From positions 85,026 to 149,025 of the forward strand of contig CAZCBX010000004.1 in assembly GCA_964497185.1 (NCBI GenBank): a stretch of 64,000 bases of DNA, in the 5' to 3' direction. Source of the DNA: CAZCBX01 sp964497185. Lineage in GTDB: Bacteria; Bdellovibrionota_G; JALEGL01; JAGRMV01. Shown here piece by piece: positions 1 through 8,846 of the stretch. A program made the translations under genes and the position numbers. The notes beneath the pieces were generated by a model. The model was not told where the DNA came from. It searched no databases and was given only the letters and a program-made list of their open reading frames with translations. The stretch's first letter is position 1. Each line of letters starts with the position of its first letter.

Positions 1-326
1 TGATTGAAAAAACCATCACCGAAACAGTAGGGGCGGTGCCTTTGGCGTTTACGGCAGACTTAAAGGGTGCCATTATAGAGCCCGAAACAGTTAAACTGAC
101 AGTCCAAGGACCGTTGTCCAAAGTATTGCAATTTGTTAAAAACTTACCCACCTTGGTGGTCAATTCGGCGGCTTTGCAGCGCGCCCTGGCGGATAAAAAA
201 CCAACAGCAATTCCGATTGACGTACCCACCATTCAAGACCTTACGTTAACGGTAGAGCCTGAAACGGCTTTTTTAAGGTTTCCCAATATGAAGGCACAAG
301 GATCAAAAAAACAGGAGCAGCCATGA
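1..326 (+). CDS. YbbR/CdaR-like protein, C-terminal part (5' end outside window)
   Basis: The reading frame is open from base 3 to a TGA at 324-326, giving about 107 residues of a protein that begins upstream of the window. The visible part has the alternating hydrophobic beta-strand pattern of YbbR repeats (for example VKLTVQGPLSKVLQF, then a second strand-rich segment ending in a polar tail). The stop overlaps the glmM start as ATGA. In many bacteria a ybbR (cdaR) gene lies between a diadenylate cyclase gene and glmM, and YbbR modulates c-di-AMP synthesis. That context is the main reason for the call. Whether cdaA lies upstream cannot be seen. Confidence 0.7.
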   Translation, partial: IEKTITETVGAVPLAFTADLKGAIIEPETVKLTVQGPLSKVLQFVKNLPTLVVNSAALQRALADKKPTAIPIDVPTIQDLTLTVEPETAFLRFPNMKAQGSKKQEQP

Positions 327-1687
327 AACTATTTGGTACCGACGGCATTCGCGGACAAATGAACGTCGAACCCATGACACCTGAAGTGATTTTGGCCGTG
401 GGCAAAGCCCTGGGGTGTTTGATTCGTAAAAAAGACGCACAAATCGAAAAACACAATGTGGTGATAGGAAAAGACACGCGTCTTTCAGGATATATGTTTG
501 AGTCAGCATTACAGGCAGGTCTAACCTCAATGGGCATTGATGTAAAAATGATGGGCCCTATGCCGACCCCGGCTGTGGCTTATATAACGGAAGGCATGCG
601 GGCCGATGCGGGTATCATGATCTCGGCTTCTCACAATCCCTATCAAGACAATGGCATTAAAATTTTTATGCAAAACGGCCAAAAACTAAGCAATGAAGAA
701 GAGGCAACCATCCAAGCGTGGGTTGAAAACCCTTCTTCCATGCAGGTTCATCAACCCGCCCCAGAACAAGTGGGTCGCGCCCAGCGAATGCACGACGCCT
801 CAGGACGATACATCTCTCACATCAAACAACATTTTTTACGAGGCAAACGTCTGACCAACATGCACATCGTGCTTGATTGTGCGCATGGCGCGATGTACAA
901 CATTGCTCCCACTGTGCTTCGAGAACTGGGCGCAAAATTAACATTGATCGGTGTTTCGCCCAACGGAACCAACATCAACGAAGAAGTGGGTGCGCTGTAT
1001 CCACAACACCTGGCCCAGGAAGTTCGCGTGCAAAAAGCCGATTTGGGCATTGCATTCGATGGCGACGGGGATCGCGTGGTGGCTGTGGACCGCAATGGCA
1101 GAGTTTACGATGGCGATGCCTTTTTAAGTATTTTTCTAGATGCGTCTGAACTTTATCCCGAGTTGTCCAAAGGTGTGGTCGGAACCGTGATGACCAATTA
1201 TGGTTTGGAAAAAAAATGCAAAGACCAAAACATTCCATTTTACCGGGCCAACGTCGGTGATCGCCATGTGGTGGAGTTGATGCGAAAAGAAAAATGCATG
1301 TTGGGCGGCGAAGCATCTGGGCATTTGATTCATTTGGGAAAGAGCACCACGGGCGATGGGTTGTTATCCGCCATATTGCTGCTCAATGTGCTCGTATCGC
1401 AAAACAAACGTTTGGAAGATTTTGAATTTTCTTTTCAAGAGTATCCGCAAGGTTTGATTAGTTTGCCCGTCGTCAACAAACCTCCGTTGCAGGGGTTATC
1501 CTGGCTGCAAGAAGAACTGCGCACCGCCAAAGAAAAATTGAAAGATCAGGGGCGCACGCTGGTGCGGTATTCGGGCACAGAAAATAAAATTCGCTTGATG
1601 GTGGAAGCTGCAGATCAAAAACAGATGGAAGCTGTGCTACAGAGCTTAACTAAGGTGGTGCAAGAACACTTGGGAGCCAAAGCATGA
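323..1687 (+). CDS. glmM: Phosphoglucosamine mutase GlmM
   Basis: GlmM interconverts glucosamine-6-phosphate and glucosamine-1-phosphate in the cytoplasm, on the route to UDP-GlcNAc for peptidoglycan and LPS. The 454-residue protein starts KLFGTDGIRG. It carries the phosphoserine loop SASHNP (residues 101-106, active Ser103), the magnesium loop DGDGDR (246-251) and the C-terminal phosphate-binding RYSGTE (415-420), so all catalytic elements of the alpha-D-phosphohexomutase family are present at normal length. It overlaps the YbbR gene (ATGA) and pdxJ (ATGA), which implies translational coupling in one operon. Confidence 0.97.
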   Translation: MKLFGTDGIRGQMNVEPMTPEVILAVGKALGCLIRKKDAQIEKHNVVIGKDTRLSGYMFESALQAGLTSMGIDVKMMGPMPTPAVAYITEGMRADAGIMISASHNPYQDNGIKIFMQNGQKLSNEEEATIQAWVENPSSMQVHQPAPEQVGRAQRMHDASGRYISHIKQHFLRGKRLTNMHIVLDCAHGAMYNIAPTVLRELGAKLTLIGVSPNGTNINEEVGALYPQHLAQEVRVQKADLGIAFDGDGDRVVAVDRNGRVYDGDAFLSIFLDASELYPELSKGVVGTVMTNYGLEKKCKDQNIPFYRANVGDRHVVELMRKEKCMLGGEASGHLIHLGKSTTGDGLLSAILLLNVLVSQNKRLEDFEFSFQEYPQGLISLPVVNKPPLQGLSWLQEELRTAKEKLKDQGRTLVRYSGTENKIRLMVEAADQKQMEAVLQSLTKVVQEHLGAKA

Positions 1688-2403
1688 AAAAGTTGGGTGT
1701 GAACATTGACCATGTGGCCACACTGCGCCAAGCGCGAAAAATTACATACCCGTCGCCGCTGGAAATTGCCCAACGGGCTCTGAAAGCTGGTGCCGACAAT
1801 ATAACATTTCATTTACGCGAAGATCGCCGTCATATTCAGGACCACGATGTGCAACGACTGTCCACCGAGGTGAAAGCAGACCTTAACTTTGAAATGGCTG
1901 CGACTTCTGAAATGGTCGCTCTTGCCGTGAACGTCAAACCAAGCCTGGTGACCCTCGTGCCTGAAAAACGCGAAGAATTAACCACCGAAGGGGGCCTAGA
2001 CGTAGCGGCGCATAAAAACCATATTCAAGAGACATGCAAACCCCTCATGGAACACGGTTTGCCCATTTCTTTTTTCATTGAACCCGATTTAAAAACCATT
2101 GATCTTTGCAAAAAATTGGGCGCCCAAGCCATTGAAATTCACACAGGGCACTATGCAGAACTACCCGCCTCTCAGCGTGTAGAATATTTACCAGTGATTC
2201 GCAAAGCGGCTCAGCACGCTAAAAAACTAGGTCTGGAAGTTCATGCCGGTCACGGACTCAACCTAAGAAACCTTGTGGGCATCGTCAACATTGAAGCCAT
2301 TGAGTCTTTTCAGATTGGCCATGCCATCATCTCTTACGCATTGTTTGTTGGCATGGATCAAGCAGTTAAAGATTACAAACGAGCCATTCAACCCAGTTAC
2401 TGA
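1684..2403 (+). CDS. pdxJ: Pyridoxine 5'-phosphate synthase PdxJ
   Basis: PdxJ condenses 3-amino-2-oxopropyl phosphate with deoxyxylulose 5-phosphate to form pyridoxine 5'-phosphate, the last ring-closing step of the DXP-dependent vitamin B6 route. The 239-residue TIM-barrel protein has the N-terminal NIDHVATLRQAR signature (residues 7-18), the catalytic HLREDRRH segment (43-50) and the late HAGHGLN phosphate-binding loop. Its length matches the family. It overlaps glmM by four bases and tsaE by one (TGATG). PdxA and DXP synthase are not in the window. Confidence 0.97.
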   Translation: MKKLGVNIDHVATLRQARKITYPSPLEIAQRALKAGADNITFHLREDRRHIQDHDVQRLSTEVKADLNFEMAATSEMVALAVNVKPSLVTLVPEKREELTTEGGLDVAAHKNHIQETCKPLMEHGLPISFFIEPDLKTIDLCKKLGAQAIEIHTGHYAELPASQRVEYLPVIRKAAQHAKKLGLEVHAGHGLNLRNLVGIVNIEAIESFQIGHAIISYALFVGMDQAVKDYKRAIQPSY

Positions 2404-2882
2404 TGCGCGTATATCAAGTTTCACTTCCAACACTGCTTGAATTTGGCAAGACCTTGGCTGGCCAAATTCAGCCGGGGGATATTGTGGGCTTGGAAGGTGG
2501 ATTGGGCGCCGGCAAAACAACCCTGATTAAATCGATATGTGCTGCTTGGGGCATCGATCCACAAGACGTCACCAGCCCCACCTACGTTTATCATCATCAG
2601 TATGTTGGAGAAGTGGTGGTGGATCACATGGATTTATATCGCATCGTTGACGAACCAAGTTTATACCATATGGGGCTAAGCGACTGTTTGAACACATCGA
2701 GTATCGTGTTGATCGAATGGATCAATCGTTTTCCATCATTTGCAAACCCCACCCTGACCATCAAGCTTGTATTGGACGACGAAGAATCAAGAGATTTGCA
2801 CATTCACGATGGGCAGCTTGAAGGCTCCCGGCTGGAAAGTTTTCGGCAAGCGTTGTCACCGTGGCAAAAGGAATCTGCATGA
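2403..2882 (+). CDS. tsaE: tRNA threonylcarbamoyladenosine biosynthesis ATPase TsaE
   Basis: TsaE is the P-loop ATPase that works with TsaB and TsaD to place threonylcarbamoyl on A37 of ANN-decoding tRNAs. The 159-residue protein has a Walker A GGLGAGKTT at residues 32-40, the family-typical SPTYVYHHQY strand after the switch region, and the DHMDLYR motif. Length is typical. The start codon overlaps the pdxJ stop, and its stop overlaps the preferred lysC start (ATGA). TsaB and TsaD are elsewhere. Confidence 0.93.
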   Translation: MRVYQVSLPTLLEFGKTLAGQIQPGDIVGLEGGLGAGKTTLIKSICAAWGIDPQDVTSPTYVYHHQYVGEVVVDHMDLYRIVDEPSLYHMGLSDCLNTSSIVLIEWINRFPSFANPTLTIKLVLDDEESRDLHIHDGQLEGSRLESFRQALSPWQKESA

Positions 2883-4066
2883 AACCCATGGTGGTTCAAA
2901 AATATGGGGGCACGTCGGTTGCCTCCTTGGAACGAATGCACGCCATTGCGGATCACTTGCATACAAGGGTGGATCAGCAAAAAACAGTGGTGGTGGTTTC
3001 GGCCATGGGCAACACCACCGATCGTTTGCTGGCTTCCGCACAAGACCTATCCATGGATGCGAGCATTGAAAAAGATTTATTGCTTTGCACAGGTGAATTA
3101 ACCTCCACCGCGTACATGACCATGGTGCTTAAGCAGCACGGAATTAGAGCCACATGCCATACGCCCTGGTCGTTGCCCATTCGCACCACCGATCACCCAG
3201 GTCAAGCGTGGATACGGTCGGTGGGTCTTGATCTCATCCGGGAGAGTTTTATAAATCATGATGTGATTGTGGTGCCAGGTTTTCAAGGCATCCATGAAAG
3301 CACCGTGACCACTCTGGGGCGTGGTGGCACTGATTTGTCGGCCGTGGCGTTAAGTGTGGCCCTTGAGGCCAATGCGTGTGAAATATACACCGATGTGCCC
3401 GGTGTGATGACCGCAGACCCCAAAATTGTGCCCAACGCGCGGTTGCTATTATGCATGGGTATGGATGCCATGATCGAGTTTGCCTATGCGGGCGCAAAAG
3501 TTTTACAGCCCCGGTGTGTGACATTGGCCAAACGATTTGATGTGGCGCTGACGGTGCGAAGCAGTTTTGATTTTGACCAGCCAGGTACGCGCTTGGTGAA
3601 AGGAGAACCCATGGAGCGAACAGTTTTATCAGGCGTGGCATTGCGGCCTGAGCAAACCTATGTGGAAATATCGGTGCAAGAGCCCGTCCAGTTTTCAAGT
3701 TGGTTGGAAAGCGCATCAAAAATGAACGGTCAGCTGCGCTGGGTGCAGCAAAATCAACATCATTTAACGGCAGGGCTGACAGTGACGCCTCAACAATTTG
3801 ATCCACTGATGGCCACCATTCAATCACAGAACCAATGGCAAATTTCACACCAGCCCGTGGCGGAAGTGTCGTTGATCGGTACAGGCCTACGCATGGACGT
3901 TCAATTCACCAACAAAATTCTTCAAGTCCTTGCGCAGCACACTGTAAAGGTTATGGATATTCGTGTGTCGGACAATGCCATATCTTGTTTGATCGATCCC
4001 AGCCAGGGGCAACAAACCGTTCGACTGATGCACGATGCATTTGGCCTAGAAAAAGAACCCAACTAA
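2879..4066 (+). CDS. lysC: Aspartate kinase LysC
   Basis: Aspartokinase makes aspartyl phosphate, the entry step to lysine/diaminopimelate, threonine and methionine. With the ATG at 2879 the protein is 395 residues. That start overlaps the tsaE stop and follows AAAAGGA. An upstream GTG at 2861 is possible but would bury the ribosome site inside the gene. The KYGGTSV nucleotide motif is at residues 8-14, the GRGGTDLSAVA kinase segment follows in the middle, and two ACT domains lie at the C-terminus (ending around VKVMDIRVSDNAISCLID), so allosteric inhibition by an end product is likely. The next pathway enzyme, asd, is at 27.8 kb. Confidence 0.95.
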   Translation: MKPMVVQKYGGTSVASLERMHAIADHLHTRVDQQKTVVVVSAMGNTTDRLLASAQDLSMDASIEKDLLLCTGELTSTAYMTMVLKQHGIRATCHTPWSLPIRTTDHPGQAWIRSVGLDLIRESFINHDVIVVPGFQGIHESTVTTLGRGGTDLSAVALSVALEANACEIYTDVPGVMTADPKIVPNARLLLCMGMDAMIEFAYAGAKVLQPRCVTLAKRFDVALTVRSSFDFDQPGTRLVKGEPMERTVLSGVALRPEQTYVEISVQEPVQFSSWLESASKMNGQLRWVQQNQHHLTAGLTVTPQQFDPLMATIQSQNQWQISHQPVAEVSLIGTGLRMDVQFTNKILQVLAQHTVKVMDIRVSDNAISCLIDPSQGQQTVRLMHDAFGLEKEPN

Positions 4067-4206
4067 AAAAAGATCAAAACCCAGCATACAAACGTTTGTT
4101 TTGGAATAAAACATGCATAAGTACATAATAAGTAGATGAAGAAATGTTGATCCATCCGATCTGATTGCTTCGTGAGGAAAAGTGGGCGCACCCAAAAAAA
4201 ATGTGG

Positions 4207-4249
4207 CCAATGATTCCTCATAGGGATTCGGGGAGTGAGAAATCATTGG
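4207..4249. repeat. Inverted repeat upstream of the comEA-like gene
   Basis: Arms CCAATGATTCCTCA (4207-4220) and TGAGAAATCATTGG (4236-4249) pair with one mismatch around a 15-base loop. No T-run follows on the plus strand, so it does not look like a simple terminator. It ends seven bases before a Shine-Dalgarno AGGAG at 4256, so it could control translation of the small reading frame at 4265. It could also bind a protein as DNA. Confidence 0.5.
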
Positions 4250-4264
4250 CACACAGGAGAAAAA

Positions 4265-4354
4265 ATGGCAGTGCCATTTTTATGCCTATTGGTTACCACT
4301 GGTTTTGGCAGGCTGTCAAGCCAAGTTAGAAATATAAGTATATGTTTTTATTGA
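4265..4354 (+). CDS. Possible 29-residue hydrophobic leader peptide coupled to the comEA-like gene
   Basis: An ATG at 4265 is preceded by AGGAG at 4256-4260. It opens a 29-codon frame with a hydrophobic start (MAVPFLCLLVTTGFG) that ends with TGA at 4352-4354, 13 bases past the ATG of the comEA-like gene, which has no Shine-Dalgarno of its own. This arrangement suits translational coupling. An alternative is a decayed small lipoprotein gene: in another frame the same DNA reads LPLVLAGCQAKLEI followed by a stop, which is lipobox-like but has no start codon in frame. Confidence 0.35.
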   Translation: MAVPFLCLLVTTGFGRLSSQVRNISICFY

Positions 4355-4716
4355 ATAAAATAAAATTAGGCGCTTTGGTATTTTTTTTGATGGCTGGCGC
4401 ATCGGTGGGCGTTTTTCGTTATTTTCAGCATCGTCCGCGGGTCGTCAAAATGGATAAGCTGCCGAAATCAATTGCAAAACAGCCGGGCAAGGCCATGCTG
4501 CAAGGTGTAAAAAGGGATCTAAATTCAATGGATCGTGCCGAATTGGAGTGGATTGCAGGCATTGGACCCAAGCGTGCTAGGCGAATCATCCGCGCACGGC
4601 AAAAACAGCCTTTTCGAACTTGGTCAGAGGTCAAAAAACGAACCCGCCTACCCAAATCCGTCCTTGATCAGTTGACCCGTTATACGGTATTACCTCAAGA
4701 CCATGAAAAACAATAA
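4342..4716 (+). CDS. ComEA-like helix-hairpin-helix protein, membrane-anchored
   Basis: This 124-residue protein has one N-terminal membrane segment (about residues 8-26) and a basic linker. A C-terminal double helix-hairpin-helix follows (DLNSMDRAELEWIAGIGPKR, then a second hairpin ending near residue 115), as in the DNA-binding part of the competence protein ComEA. It lacks the SLBB domain seen in Gram-positive ComEA, which is normal for diderm forms. The DNA uptake channel gene comEC lies at 22.9 kb, so a role in transformation or periplasmic DNA binding is plausible. Its 3' end overlaps mnmA by 14 bases. Confidence 0.75.
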   Translation: MFLLNKIKLGALVFFLMAGASVGVFRYFQHRPRVVKMDKLPKSIAKQPGKAMLQGVKRDLNSMDRAELEWIAGIGPKRARRIIRARQKQPFRTWSEVKKRTRLPKSVLDQLTRYTVLPQDHEKQ

Positions 4717-5779
4717 ACCAAGAGTGGTCGTTGCCATGAGTGGCGGCGTGGATAGTTCGGTGGCTGCCCATTTGCTTGTGGAACAGGGCTATGAAGTCAT
4801 TGGCATTTCCATGCGTTTGTGGTCTTACGATCCAGACACCACGCATGGGTGCTGTACGCCCGACGATTTATACGATGCACGAAAAGTGGCCACAGGCTTA
4901 AACATTCCTTATTACGTGTCCAATTTTGAGCAAAAGTTTGAAGGGGCAGTGGTCGATCAGTTTATTGAAAGCTACCGCAATGGCGAAACCCCCAACCCAT
5001 GTGTACGCTGCAACACCGACATCAAATTTGATATCCTTTTGCAAAGAGCGCAAGAGCTTGGCGCCGATTATTTGGCCACGGGTCACTATGCGCGATTGGC
5101 CAAAGATGACCAAGGCAAAATTTACCTGCGCCAAGCCGTTGATCAACAAAAAGATCAGTCCTACTTTTTATTCGGCATGAATCAGCAGCAGCTTTCAAAA
5201 CTGATGTTTCCATTGGGTGAAATGGTCAAAGAAGAAGTTCGGGAAATTGGCCGCAAAGCCGGCATTGTCACCAGCGATAAAAAAGACTCGCAAGAAATTT
5301 GTTTTGTGCCCACCGATTATAAAAAGTTTGTCCAAGACCGCATCCCCGAACAAGACATCATCAAAGGCAATTTGGTGGACGAAAGCGGCCATGTTCTGGG
5401 GCAGCACGAGGGCATCCATGGGTACACCATTGGTCAGCGCAAAGGCATCAACGTGCCCACCACCTTGCCCATGTTTGTGTCCAACATCGATAAAACCACC
5501 GGCGACATTGTCGTGGGTGATCAAGCGTCACTGATGAAAAAAGAATTTGTGGTCAAAGAGCTGCGCTGGACCGATCAGCCCGTTGAAAAAGGTCAAACCT
5601 ACCTTATGAAAATCCGCAGCCGTTTTACTCCTTCGCCTGTGGAAGTGTTGGAAACAGGCGAAACCGTCACGCTTGCTTTTCAAGAGCCTCAAAAATCCAT
5701 CACCCCGGGCCAAGCTGCCGTCTTTTATCAAGGCGACGCCGTGATCGGCGGCGGCTGGATCGATCGCGTGATTCGCTGA
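4703..5779 (+). CDS. mnmA: tRNA-specific 2-thiouridylase MnmA
   Basis: MnmA thiolates U34 of tRNA-Lys, -Glu and -Gln, taking sulfur from the cysteine desulfurase relay. The 358-residue protein has the PP-loop SGGVDSS (residues 13-19), the catalytic cysteines Cys99 (in NPCVRCN) and Cys199 (SQEICFVP), and the ATGHYAR motif near 125-130. The C-terminal beta-barrel segments are complete. It overlaps the comEA-like gene by 14 bases and converges on nadD with 15 bases between stops. Confidence 0.97.
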   Translation: MKNNKPRVVVAMSGGVDSSVAAHLLVEQGYEVIGISMRLWSYDPDTTHGCCTPDDLYDARKVATGLNIPYYVSNFEQKFEGAVVDQFIESYRNGETPNPCVRCNTDIKFDILLQRAQELGADYLATGHYARLAKDDQGKIYLRQAVDQQKDQSYFLFGMNQQQLSKLMFPLGEMVKEEVREIGRKAGIVTSDKKDSQEICFVPTDYKKFVQDRIPEQDIIKGNLVDESGHVLGQHEGIHGYTIGQRKGINVPTTLPMFVSNIDKTTGDIVVGDQASLMKKEFVVKELRWTDQPVEKGQTYLMKIRSRFTPSPVEVLETGETVTLAFQEPQKSITPGQAAVFYQGDAVIGGGWIDRVIR

Positions 5780-5794
5780 TTCTAAGTGTAGGAC

Positions 5795-6331
5795 TTACCC
5801 GTCGTAAAAATCATTGTCTTCCATGTAAGCATGGATTTCGGGCGTGACCACGTTTTGGATGATGTTTTTTTCGTACGCGTCTTCGCGAATGTTGGTGCTG
5901 GATATGTTGGGAATGGAGGCCGGGTGGGATTTGTCGCCGCGGGGGACCAAGTGTATGTCAAACTCTTGGCTGAGTTCTTCGTAATGGTTCCAGGTTTTAA
6001 GCTGTTTTTCTAGGTCTGAGCCAATGATGAGCGAAAAAGTATCATTTGGGTTTTGGGTCTTGAGCGCGCGCAGGGTTTGGTAGGTTTTGCCATCATGGTC
6101 GAGCTTGGATTCGATGTCGGTGACCAAAAAGGGCGGGGAAAATTCCGCCACCAGGAGACGGCACATGTGCAAACGGTGTGCGTAGGGGATGCTGTGTTTG
6201 CCAAAGGGGTGTTTGTAAACGGGGGCAAACCAAATTTGATCAAGGTTGAAGGTTTTTAGCGCGTATGTGGCGGCCAATAAATGACCGAGGTGTGGAGGGT
6301 TAAAGCTCCCACCAAAAAATCCGATTTTCAT
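5795..6331 (-). CDS. nadD: Nicotinate-nucleotide adenylyltransferase NadD
   Basis: NadD adenylates nicotinate mononucleotide to deamido-NAD, a central NAD synthesis step. The protein is 178 residues from the ATG at 6331. A TTG two codons upstream is less likely. It carries the cytidylyltransferase motif GGSFNPPHLGH near the N-terminus and ISSTNIRE near the C-terminus, both hallmarks of the family. It is transcribed alone, convergent with mnmA, with a hairpin repeat in its upstream region. Confidence 0.94.
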   Translation of the reverse strand: MKIGFFGGSFNPPHLGHLLAATYALKTFNLDQIWFAPVYKHPFGKHSIPYAHRLHMCRLLVAEFSPPFLVTDIESKLDHDGKTYQTLRALKTQNPNDTFSLIIGSDLEKQLKTWNHYEELSQEFDIHLVPRGDKSHPASIPNISSTNIREDAYEKNIIQNVVTPEIHAYMEDNDFYDG

Positions 6332-6834
6332 GAGCAAATCCTATCAGCTTGCCTTCCAACTCAAAAGCGCTTTTTCATTTCTTGAAAGTTGCTTTGGCTT
6401 CAAATCATAGGGCTGTTTACAATGCATTGATCTTTTGGTTCAAGGATTTTGAAGGGACTTCGTTTTCAGCTTTGTAGGCTTCTGCTCGCTAGTCCTCGCT
6501 TCGCTGCGGAGACGCTCGCAGAAGCCTACAAAGCTGTTTCGGCATTCTGAGCTTATGATTGTGAAAAAGGGGCGATGGACCTAGTGAATGTGGGTCCCGC
6601 GGGTCCCTCAATACCTGTATGCTTAGGGATAGGGCAGATGATTGAGAGATTGAATTGAAGGTTTTGTGACTATCGAACGGGGGCTTTGGGTGCATTGACT
6701 TTTTGAGGATAGGCAGTGTATAAGGCATTGAAAAGAAAAGGTGAAGTTAATTTTAATGGCGCTTTTCTCGTCCTTGAAAGCAACATCCTCTTTTCAAATG
6801 TCTTTCACTTTTCGGACAGGTCCATTGCGAAGGC
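6332..6834. other. 503-bp intergenic region between divergent nadD and mtaB
   Basis: No convincing coding frame is present. The region holds one copy of the dispersed hairpin family (6467-6536, listed separately) and a GC-rich self-complementary patch around 6592-6607 (GGGTCCCGCGGGTCCC). Promoters for nadD and mtaB must lie here, but I cannot assign clear -35/-10 pairs. Confidence 0.6.
6467..6536. repeat. Dispersed hairpin element, copy 1
   Basis: Arms CAGCTTTGTAGGCTTCTGC (6467-6485) and its exact reverse complement (6518-6536) flank a 32-base core that begins TCGCTAGTCCTCGC and ends TGCGGAGACGCTC. The 19-bp stem is perfect. The core recurs at 30831, 31006 (inverted), 35960 and 41391. It lies between the divergent nadD and mtaB genes. 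Confidence 0.85.
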
Positions 6835-8142
6835 ATGGATTTGAAATTGGTATATATGGAAAACAAACTACACAATGTGCACACTTATACGTTTGGCTGC
6901 AAAGTCAATTTTTACGACACGTCTCAAATGGAAGCGGTGATGCAGCGGGGTGATCAGGCAGTTGTGGATCATCAAAAAAGCCATGCGCCCGATGCCATCG
7001 TGATTAACACATGCACGGTCACTGAAAGTGCCGACAAGCAAGCGCGTCAATTGATTCGCAAGCTGAAGCGGGAGCACCCCCTTGCAAAAATTGTGGTCAC
7101 TGGATGTTATGCGCAAGAAAACCCGGGTGAAATTCAAGCCATGGATGAAGTCAATGCGGTGGTGCCCATCCGAGCGTATCCGTCGTTGCCGCAAGTGTTG
7201 GGCTGGCAAGAACAAATCTCTACCGAGCCGGTGGTGGTTACCTCGCAGCGCACCCGTGCCAATTTAAAAATACAGGATGGTTGCAATGCGTATTGCTCCT
7301 TTTGCATCATTCCGTATGTGCGCGGGAAAAGTACATCGATTGAAATGCCCGTCTTGCTTCACCAGGCCAGCCAATATGTGGCGCAAGGCCACCAAGAGTT
7401 GGTGATTACGGGTACCCACATTGCGGGCTACGGCCGCGATCTAAAACCGCGGCTGCGTTTGTCCGATGTGCTTTATCAATTGGTACGGCAGCATCCCGAT
7501 ATTGCCCTGCGCATCAGCTCACTGGAGCCTGTGGGGTTGACACCCGACTTTTTTAAAGCGCTGCGTGATATTCCCAATGTTCGACCTCATTTTCACATTC
7601 CCTTGCAAAGTGGAAGCGACGATGTGTTGAAAAAAATGAACCGAAAATACAAAGTTCAGCATTATCAACGTCGCATTGAAACACTTCATGCAATCTATGA
7701 TCGGGTTAATATTGGCAGCGATGTCATTGTGGGTTTTCCAGGGGAGACCAAGCGCGACTTTGACCAAACTGTGGCATTGGTGGAAACACTGCCCATGACG
7801 TATCTTCATGTGTTTCCTTATTCGCAGCGGCCTGGCACCAAAGCCAATCAATACGAGGAAACGGTCTCCGTGCAGGAGAAAAAACGCAGGGTTCGCACAT
7901 TGCGCACGCTCAGTGAACAAAAAAAACAAGCCTTTTATCAACAGTTTTCAGGTGAGACGCACAGCGTACTTGTGGAAAAAAAGAGAAATGCTGCGGGTTT
8001 GCTGAAGGGCTACACCCCTCATTACCTTCCAGTGCAAATGGCCGGCGGAGATCGGCTGATGGAAAAAGAAGTTCAGGTGCGCTTGGAACAATGCAAACAA
8101 GATGACAAAGGCCAATGGTATTTTGAGGCGGTGGTGTTATGA
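6835..8142 (+). CDS. mtaB: tRNA (t6A37) methylthiotransferase MtaB-like radical SAM enzyme
   Basis: The 435-residue protein has the methylthiotransferase layout. An N-terminal UPF0004 domain carries Cys22, Cys60 and Cys91 (GCKVN, NTCTVT, TGCYAQ) for one 4Fe-4S cluster. The radical-SAM CxxxCxxC follows at Cys150, Cys154 and Cys157, and a C-terminal TRAM domain completes it. The N-terminal cysteine contexts resemble MtaB/YqeV more than MiaB or RimO, so the likely reaction is conversion of t6A37 to ms2t6A37 in tRNA. The first ATG (6835) is used, although a second ATG at 6856 would also fit. It overlaps rnc by four bases. Confidence 0.88.
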   Translation: MDLKLVYMENKLHNVHTYTFGCKVNFYDTSQMEAVMQRGDQAVVDHQKSHAPDAIVINTCTVTESADKQARQLIRKLKREHPLAKIVVTGCYAQENPGEIQAMDEVNAVVPIRAYPSLPQVLGWQEQISTEPVVVTSQRTRANLKIQDGCNAYCSFCIIPYVRGKSTSIEMPVLLHQASQYVAQGHQELVITGTHIAGYGRDLKPRLRLSDVLYQLVRQHPDIALRISSLEPVGLTPDFFKALRDIPNVRPHFHIPLQSGSDDVLKKMNRKYKVQHYQRRIETLHAIYDRVNIGSDVIVGFPGETKRDFDQTVALVETLPMTYLHVFPYSQRPGTKANQYEETVSVQEKKRRVRTLRTLSEQKKQAFYQQFSGETHSVLVEKKRNAAGLLKGYTPHYLPVQMAGGDRLMEKEVQVRLEQCKQDDKGQWYFEAVVL

Positions 8143-8846
8143 GTCCGTCCATCTTTCAATGGCTGGAAGAATGCATTGAGCAGCCCCTTGCCAACAAAAA
8201 AGTAATTGAAACGGCGTTGGCCCATCGATCGTTTGCCAATGAAAGCAAACAAGAAGACCAAAAAGACAATGAGCGGCTGGAGTTTTTAGGCGATGCCGTA
8301 TTGGGCATGGTGGTAACGGCTGAGTTGATCAAAACTTACCCAAAGGAGAATGAAGGCACCTTGTCTAAATATCGCTCTACCTTGGTCAACGAAAAAAGTT
8401 TGAGTCAAGTGGCACGACGGATCCATTTGGGACCTGCGCTTCGCTTGGGCAAAGGCGAAGAGCGCAATGGCGGGCGGGACAAAGACTCGATCTTATCCGA
8501 TGCATTCGAAGCCCTGGTGGCCAGCGTGTATGTGTCCAACGGCATTGAAGCAGCACGAAAATTGATTATTGAAACCATGCGAGAAGACATTGAAGCAGTT
8601 TCAGAGGTGTGCAGCTTGCATGATTACAAATCCACCCTGCAAGAGTATACGCTTAAAACATTTAAAGCGATGCCAAGGTATACCTTGGTTGAAGAAGAGG
8701 GGCCGGATCACCACAAAATTTTTCGTTCAAAAGTGAACGTGCAAAACAAAGTGATGGGCGTGGGCCAGGGTCGGTCTAAAAAAGAATCGGAACAGTTTGC
8801 GGCGCAACATGCCTTAAAACAGTTGGAAGAGAGAAAAGCGTCATGA
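8139..8846 (+). CDS. rnc: Ribonuclease III
   Basis: RNase III cleaves double-stranded RNA in rRNA maturation and mRNA decay. The 235-residue protein has the catalytic signature ERLEFLGDAVLG (residues 45-56), the second acidic segment DAFEALVASVY, and a C-terminal dsRNA-binding domain with the GQGRSKKESEQFAAQHAL helix. Length is normal. Its start overlaps mtaB (ATGA) and its stop overlaps der. The rnc-der pairing replaces the rnc-era pairing common in other proteobacteria. Confidence 0.97.
   Translation: MSPSIFQWLEECIEQPLANKKVIETALAHRSFANESKQEDQKDNERLEFLGDAVLGMVVTAELIKTYPKENEGTLSKYRSTLVNEKSLSQVARRIHLGPALRLGKGEERNGGRDKDSILSDAFEALVASVYVSNGIEAARKLIIETMREDIEAVSEVCSLHDYKSTLQEYTLKTFKAMPRYTLVEEEGPDHHKIFRSKVNVQNKVMGVGQGRSKKESEQFAAQHALKQLEERKAS

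Noticed and set aside
3249..3848. Long antisense frame (199 codons) inside lysC
   Set aside because: It lies wholly opposite a well-supported gene, reads as low-complexity Pro/Ala/His-rich sequence, and has no ribosome site. It is a shadow of lysC codon bias.
4276..4336. Lipobox-like LPLVLAGCQAKLEI in a second frame upstream of the comEA-like gene
   Set aside because: No start codon in frame and only a short coding stretch. Kept only as an alternative explanation for the leader region.
6467..6536. Hairpin element as an integron attC site
   Set aside because: The core lacks the GTTRRRY sites of attC and there is no integrase or gene-cassette array nearby.
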